From positions 1 through 18,162 of the forward strand of contig JAUIHU010000010.1 of assembly GCA_030432175.1 (NCBI GenBank): a stretch of DNA of 18,162 nt, written 5' to 3'. The translations under genes were made by a program, and so were the position numbers. Origin of the DNA: Verrucomicrobiia bacterium (GTDB taxonomy: Bacteria > Verrucomicrobiota > Verrucomicrobiia > Limisphaerales > JAUIHU01). Shown here in pieces: positions 15,238 through 18,162 of this stretch. Every line of letters starts with the position of its first letter. The first letter of the stretch is position 1. The notes beneath the pieces are model-generated. The model made no database searches. It saw only the letters and a list, made by a program, of their open reading frames with translations, and was not told where the DNA came from.

Positions 15238-15253
15238 TGGCACACTGATTGCT
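15238..15253 (+). promoter_or_regulatory. Sigma54 (-24/-12) promoter
   Basis: TGGCACACTGATTGCT matches the sigma54 consensus TGGCAC-N5-TTGC[AT] at every defined base, with the GG and GC at the required spacing and a pyrimidine (C) before TGG. It lies 55 bases after the hscB stop, in non-coding DNA, pointing to the plus strand, with transcription expected to begin at about 15263-15265. I found no comparable match in the other intergenic regions. An upstream activator site is not identified. Confidence 0.78.
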
Positions 15254-15263
15254 AAATTAGAAT

Positions 15264-15484
15264 TGTGACATTTGATATTGAAATTGATATCGACTTGAAA
15301 GCGAAAAACCTGCCCCTTATCCAAACTCATTTCGGATAAGGACAAATCCCCTCAATATCCCACCTGTCACGTCGAGTTTTCTATTATCGAAAACAGAGTT
15401 TCATCAGCAAACTCATTCGACGCCCGCGAAATCTTCAACTAAATAGTGCAGGATTCGATGCCCCACATCGAATCCTGCATTTTT
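15264..15484 (+). ncRNA. Candidate sigma54-dependent small RNA, about 220 nt
   Basis: Bounded by the sigma54 promoter (start about 15264) and a strong intrinsic terminator (end about 15484). No convincing ORF lies inside: the only noted frame is GTG 15265, 24 codons, which would be leaderless. Four hairpins precede the terminator: TTGATAT/ATATCGA (15272-15278, 15287-15293, one G-U), CCTTATCC/GGATAAGG (15315-15322, 15334-15341), GTTTTC/GAAAAC (15376-15381, 15389-15394) and GAGTTT/AAACTC (15396-15401, 15409-15414). Between the second and third lies an apparently unpaired CU-rich linker (15342-15371) with CCCCTC and CCCACCT, the kind of sequence that can pair with Shine-Dalgarno sites. I recognise no known RNA family. 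It could instead be a long hscB 3' UTR, but the promoter argues for an independent transcript. Confidence 0.58.
15447..15484 (+). terminator. Strong intrinsic terminator, 14-bp perfect stem
   Basis: TGCAGGATTCGATG (15447-15460) pairs without mismatch with CATCGAATCCTGCA (15466-15479) around a CCCCA loop and is followed by five T (15480-15484). It ends the candidate small RNA and any hpnH-hscB readthrough. On the minus strand the stem is followed only by CTATTTAGTT, so it is a weaker terminator for the helicase gene, whose stop is 38 bases away. Confidence 0.9.
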
Positions 15485-15521
15485 ATAAACTTGAACAGCC
15501 TTGAGTTGCAAGCTGGATTTT

Positions 15522-17618
15522 CTAATCCGTTCCAGCTTCTGAATCGAGAGCCGCAAGCAAATCTGAAAACATCTGCCTGCCTTTGCTGGCATCCAGCTTT
15601 TTGGGGCGACTCGAACACTGCCTATCTATGGTATCTTCAGGAAGCTCATCCAGAAATGCCGACGGATGACAAGGGGTCACTTCTCCATATCGCTTGCGCC
15701 CGGAACAATATGTGATCCGTAAACTCTCCATTGCCCGAGTAATCGCCACATAAAACAACCTTCGCTCTTCGTCCAGAGTTCCCTCTACTTTGGATCTACT
15801 ATGCGGCATCAACCCCTCTTCAACGCCAACCACGTGAACGCGCGGAAACTCCAAACCTTTACAACTATGCGCAGTGATAAGCGTCACCCAATCTCCGCGC
15901 GATTCTTCATCCTGATTCTGCTTCCAGTCAGCATCCAATGAAAATCTCTCCAAAGCCTGCTGGAGCCGGACTTTGCCGGTGCGTCCAGATATTTGATCCA
16001 CGACACTGACAGAATCCTCTGACTCACTATCCAATTCTTCAGCCAGTTCCCTGACATTGATAATTCTGTTCTCAGCAGCCTCCACCTCTTTCTCAAATTT
16101 TCTGATCTCTTCCCAATACCCGATTCCTTCCATAAATGCCACCGCCCAGGTCCCCAGCTCGATTTCTTTGGATTCTAACGAATCAGACACAGCTTCAGCC
16201 CATTCTACGAACTTTTCAACAGCATTGATGGCGCGTGTGGACAATCCGGTTGTATTGCCGGATTCTTGAGAAATGACACGCTGCATAGCCTGAAAAACCG
16301 AGACATTCCATTCATGGCTTAATCCTATCAAGCTTTCCATGGACTTCGGGCTTAGCCCTCTTGGAGGAGTGTTTGCAATCCGCAACAAACTGGCGTCATC
16401 ATCATTATTCTGAAGAAATTTAAGATAGGCCATGAAATCTTTGATCTCTTTCCGATCAAAGTAACTTTGCCCTCCAATGAGCTTATAACGAATTCCGGAC
16501 TGTCTGAGAGCTGTTTCCAATGGACGCGCCTGAAGGTTTGTCCTAAAAAGAATGGCCTGATCCCTCCATGGGATTCTAAGTGTCAACCTTTCCATTTCTA
16601 TGTGATCTGCCACAGCTTTAGCTTCAGCGTGTTCATCTGCAAACCCAACCACAGGAACAAGCTCCCCATGACCTTTATCAGACCACAAACTCTTTTCACG
16701 CCGCCGAGCATTATTCTTAATCAACGCATTAGCTGTTTTTAAAATAGAATTTGTAGAACGATAATTCTGCTCCAGTTTAACTATTTTAAGTTCCGGAAAA
16801 TACTTTTCCAGATTCAGCAAATTTGCAATCTCAGCCCCACGCCAGCCATAGATACTCTGATCATCATCTCCCACCACACAAAGGTTTCGGCTCTTTTCTG
16901 TTAATTTTAAAAGCAACCGAAACTGAATCGCGTTGGTATCCTGATATTCATCCACCATGACATACTGAAACTGGTCTTGATAAAATTTCAGGACCTCGGG
17001 AAACTCCTCAAACAATTTCAGAGGAAGCAAAAGCAAATCATCAAAATCAACTGCGTTACTGGCTTTGAGCGCCGCGCAATACTGTTTGAGCACATTTTGA
17101 TAAACATAATCCACGGCGGCATCTGACGGCCCCAAGCCTGTCGCCATTCCATTCCTCAACCGACTGAAAGCTCCAAGCATTTCTCGCGGATCAATTTTTG
17201 TATCCCCAAGCGAAATTCTGCTTAAAATTTTCTTTAATATCCCCAACTGGTCAGATTCATCGTATATAACAAAGCTCTTCTTATACCCAAGCTGATCAAT
17301 GTGCTGTCTTAATATACGGGCTCCAAGTGAATGAAATGTTGTTAGCAAGGGAAGAGTCCCAGCTGGCTGAGCCTTGAGTGTCTTTTTCTTAGGAACAATG
17401 ATTTTACGGATACGGTCCCGCATCTCTCTGGCTGCCTTGTTCGTGAAAGTTACTCCCAGGATTTTTTCACCTTCCACACCATTTTGAATCATGTATGCGA
17501 TCCGTGAAGTAATCACACGAGTCTTTCCTGTCCCTGCGCCGGCCAGAATCAATAACGGCCCATCCACAGCACGCACAGCTTCTTGTTGCTGCGGGTTCAG
17601 CTGTCTTAATAGTCGCAT
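15522..17618 (-). CDS. UvrD/Rep/PcrA-type superfamily 1A DNA helicase
   Basis: 698 residues. ATP-driven 3'-to-5' DNA helicase of repair and replication restart. All SF1A motifs are in order: Q motif LNPQQQEAV (7-15), Walker A GAGTGKT (27-33), motif Ia VTFTNKAAREM, TTFHSLGARILR, motif II VMVDEYQDTNAIQF, motif III VVGDDDQSIYGWRGA, motif IV KLEQNYRST, ILFRTNLQARPLE, motif V LITAHSCKGLEFPRVHVVG and motif VI EERRLFYVAITRA. The length and C-terminus, which stops soon after motif VI with no long PcrA/UvrD tail, fit Rep or a shorter PcrA-like form; I cannot choose, so no symbol is given. The ATG has no Shine-Dalgarno and is preceded at once by the T-run of a terminator hairpin. Confidence 0.93.
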   Translation of the reverse strand: MRLLRQLNPQQQEAVRAVDGPLLILAGAGTGKTRVITSRIAYMIQNGVEGEKILGVTFTNKAAREMRDRIRKIIVPKKKTLKAQPAGTLPLLTTFHSLGARILRQHIDQLGYKKSFVIYDESDQLGILKKILSRISLGDTKIDPREMLGAFSRLRNGMATGLGPSDAAVDYVYQNVLKQYCAALKASNAVDFDDLLLLPLKLFEEFPEVLKFYQDQFQYVMVDEYQDTNAIQFRLLLKLTEKSRNLCVVGDDDQSIYGWRGAEIANLLNLEKYFPELKIVKLEQNYRSTNSILKTANALIKNNARRREKSLWSDKGHGELVPVVGFADEHAEAKAVADHIEMERLTLRIPWRDQAILFRTNLQARPLETALRQSGIRYKLIGGQSYFDRKEIKDFMAYLKFLQNNDDDASLLRIANTPPRGLSPKSMESLIGLSHEWNVSVFQAMQRVISQESGNTTGLSTRAINAVEKFVEWAEAVSDSLESKEIELGTWAVAFMEGIGYWEEIRKFEKEVEAAENRIINVRELAEELDSESEDSVSVVDQISGRTGKVRLQQALERFSLDADWKQNQDEESRGDWVTLITAHSCKGLEFPRVHVVGVEEGLMPHSRSKVEGTLDEERRLFYVAITRAMESLRITYCSGRKRYGEVTPCHPSAFLDELPEDTIDRQCSSRPKKLDASKGRQMFSDLLAALDSEAGTD

Positions 17619-17619
17619 A

Positions 17620-17650
17620 GAAAAATAAAGACGGATCCAGGATGGGTCCG
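17620..17650 (-). terminator. Intrinsic terminator abutting the helicase start codon
   Basis: On the minus strand CGGACCC (17650-17644), loop ATCCT and GGATCCG (17638-17632) form a 7-bp stem with one mismatched-wobble pair, followed by a T-rich run TCTTTATTTTT (17631-17621). It would end transcription of the Roadblock gene just before the helicase ATG at 17618. A TATAAT on the minus strand (17671-17666) lies upstream of the hairpin, so any transcript from it would carry this structure in its leader. Confidence 0.6.
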
Positions 17651-17746
17651 CCCAACATAAATAGAATTATAGTCTTAACCGATGGACAATGGACTGAATT
17701 CACAGCCAGGTTACTCTGCGGGGTGTCGTCACGTTGAGCTTCAACA

Positions 17747-18162
17747 TCAGGACTGAGGAGGATCCTTTTGCTTAAACAATTCGGAAGGATCGGAGAGATT
17801 CATTGCAGATAAATCCAGGCGATTATCAGGGTCTCTTTGTTCGGCTTTTACGAATTGCTCAGCCACCAGTGTCACGGATTCAGCCGCATAATGTTTCACT
17901 GCGCCAACAGTAGTAGATTTATTAATAAAAATAACCACCAGCAGGCAATTGTCGTCTATCGCAAGGATTAGCATGCTGTAATTATCGCCCTGCTGAAACA
18001 CAGTGCTGAATGTTCGCTCCTGAACCAAACCTGCAATACTTTCATTGGCAGCAAACGATGCTGAAGCCAGAGCAGCCAGAGTCACAGTATCAACCTCCAG
18101 ATCTCCTTGTTGAGTAATCAGGAAACCGCCTTTATCGATCACCATTGCTCCTGAGGCGTCAC
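17747..18162 (-). CDS. Roadblock/LC7 domain protein (5' end beyond the window)
   Basis: 138 codons are visible; the frame runs through the window edge. The Met at 18145 sits inside the first strand of the domain (DASGAMVIDKGGFLITQQGDLEVD), so the true start lies outside. The pattern of a first strand with an Asp-Gly turn, the helix TLAALASASFAANESIAGLV, and the strands FSTVFQQGDNYSMLILAIDDNCLLVVIF followed by a helix VGAVKHYAAESVTLVAEQFV fits Roadblock/LC7 proteins. In bacteria these often act as regulators or partners of small Ras-like GTPases (MglB with MglA is the best-known case). A Pro/Asp/Ser-rich tail of about 30 residues follows. No GTPase gene is in view. A terminator lies about 100 bases after the stop. 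Confidence 0.72.
   Translation of the reverse strand, partial: DASGAMVIDKGGFLITQQGDLEVDTVTLAALASASFAANESIAGLVQERTFSTVFQQGDNYSMLILAIDDNCLLVVIFINKSTTVGAVKHYAAESVTLVAEQFVKAEQRDPDNRLDLSAMNLSDPSELFKQKDPPQS

Noticed and set aside
15265..15339. 24-codon GTG ORF at the start of the candidate small RNA
   Set aside because: It would begin at or within a base or two of the predicted transcript start, so it has no room for a ribosome-binding site; the composition looks like chance.
15446..15715. 89-codon plus-strand ORF overlapping the terminator and the helicase gene
   Set aside because: It starts upstream of or within a strong terminator and runs antisense to a conserved helicase C-terminus.

Overview
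The window reads as ordinary bacterial chromosome, with GC somewhat below 50% by eye and 17 protein genes on both strands. I see no tRNA, rRNA, insertion sequence, phage gene or CRISPR array. The gene mix suggests the PVC superphylum, most likely Verrucomicrobiota. The clues are a Tat-exported Gfo/Idh/MocA oxidoreductase, a TPR protein carrying a lone GspE/PilB N-terminal domain, a Roadblock/LC7 protein, a coiled-coil/AT-hook/winged-helix nucleoid-like protein and hopanoid HpnH. An FtsB/DivIC-like protein argues against Planctomycetes, which lack the usual divisome. This placement is inference from gene content only.

Layout. Positions 71-2939 (minus) hold the TPR/MshEN protein, a Trp-rich membrane protein and the Tat-exported oxidoreductase. 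Divergent from these, 3237-5876 (plus) holds a REC-AAA+-Fis sigma54 activator, a small lipoprotein and the FtsB-like protein. Positions 5910-7357 (minus) hold frr and pyrH. Divergent from pyrH is a biotin-protein-ligase-like gene (7376-8548, plus). Positions 8572-12722 (minus) hold trpE, hisF, the HARE-HTH-like protein and ubiE/menG. Positions 13156-15183 (plus) hold hpnH and hscB. Positions 15522-18162 (minus) hold a UvrD/Rep/PcrA helicase and a Roadblock protein cut by the window edge. Most genes lack a strong Shine-Dalgarno, so several starts rest on family alignment.

The most interesting item is not a protein. In the 338-base gap after hscB a textbook sigma54 promoter (TGGCAC-N5-TTGCT, 15238-15253) is followed by about 220 bases with no convincing ORF, four consecutive hairpins and a 14-bp perfect-stem intrinsic terminator with a T-run (15447-15484). 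I read this as a candidate sigma54-dependent small RNA. A sigma54 activator gene lies about 10 kb upstream, and a CU-rich linker of the RNA matches its Shine-Dalgarno over 8 bases, which makes a feedback loop imaginable but unproven.

Other points worth a look: a biotin ligase lacking the arginines of the GRGRRG loop; an 11-bp perfect hairpin inside the first 22 codons of hscB; an intrinsic terminator abutting the helicase start codon; a short ORF with the best Shine-Dalgarno of the region between pyrH and frr; and the coiled-coil/AT-hook/winged-helix protein with a very AT-rich upstream region.
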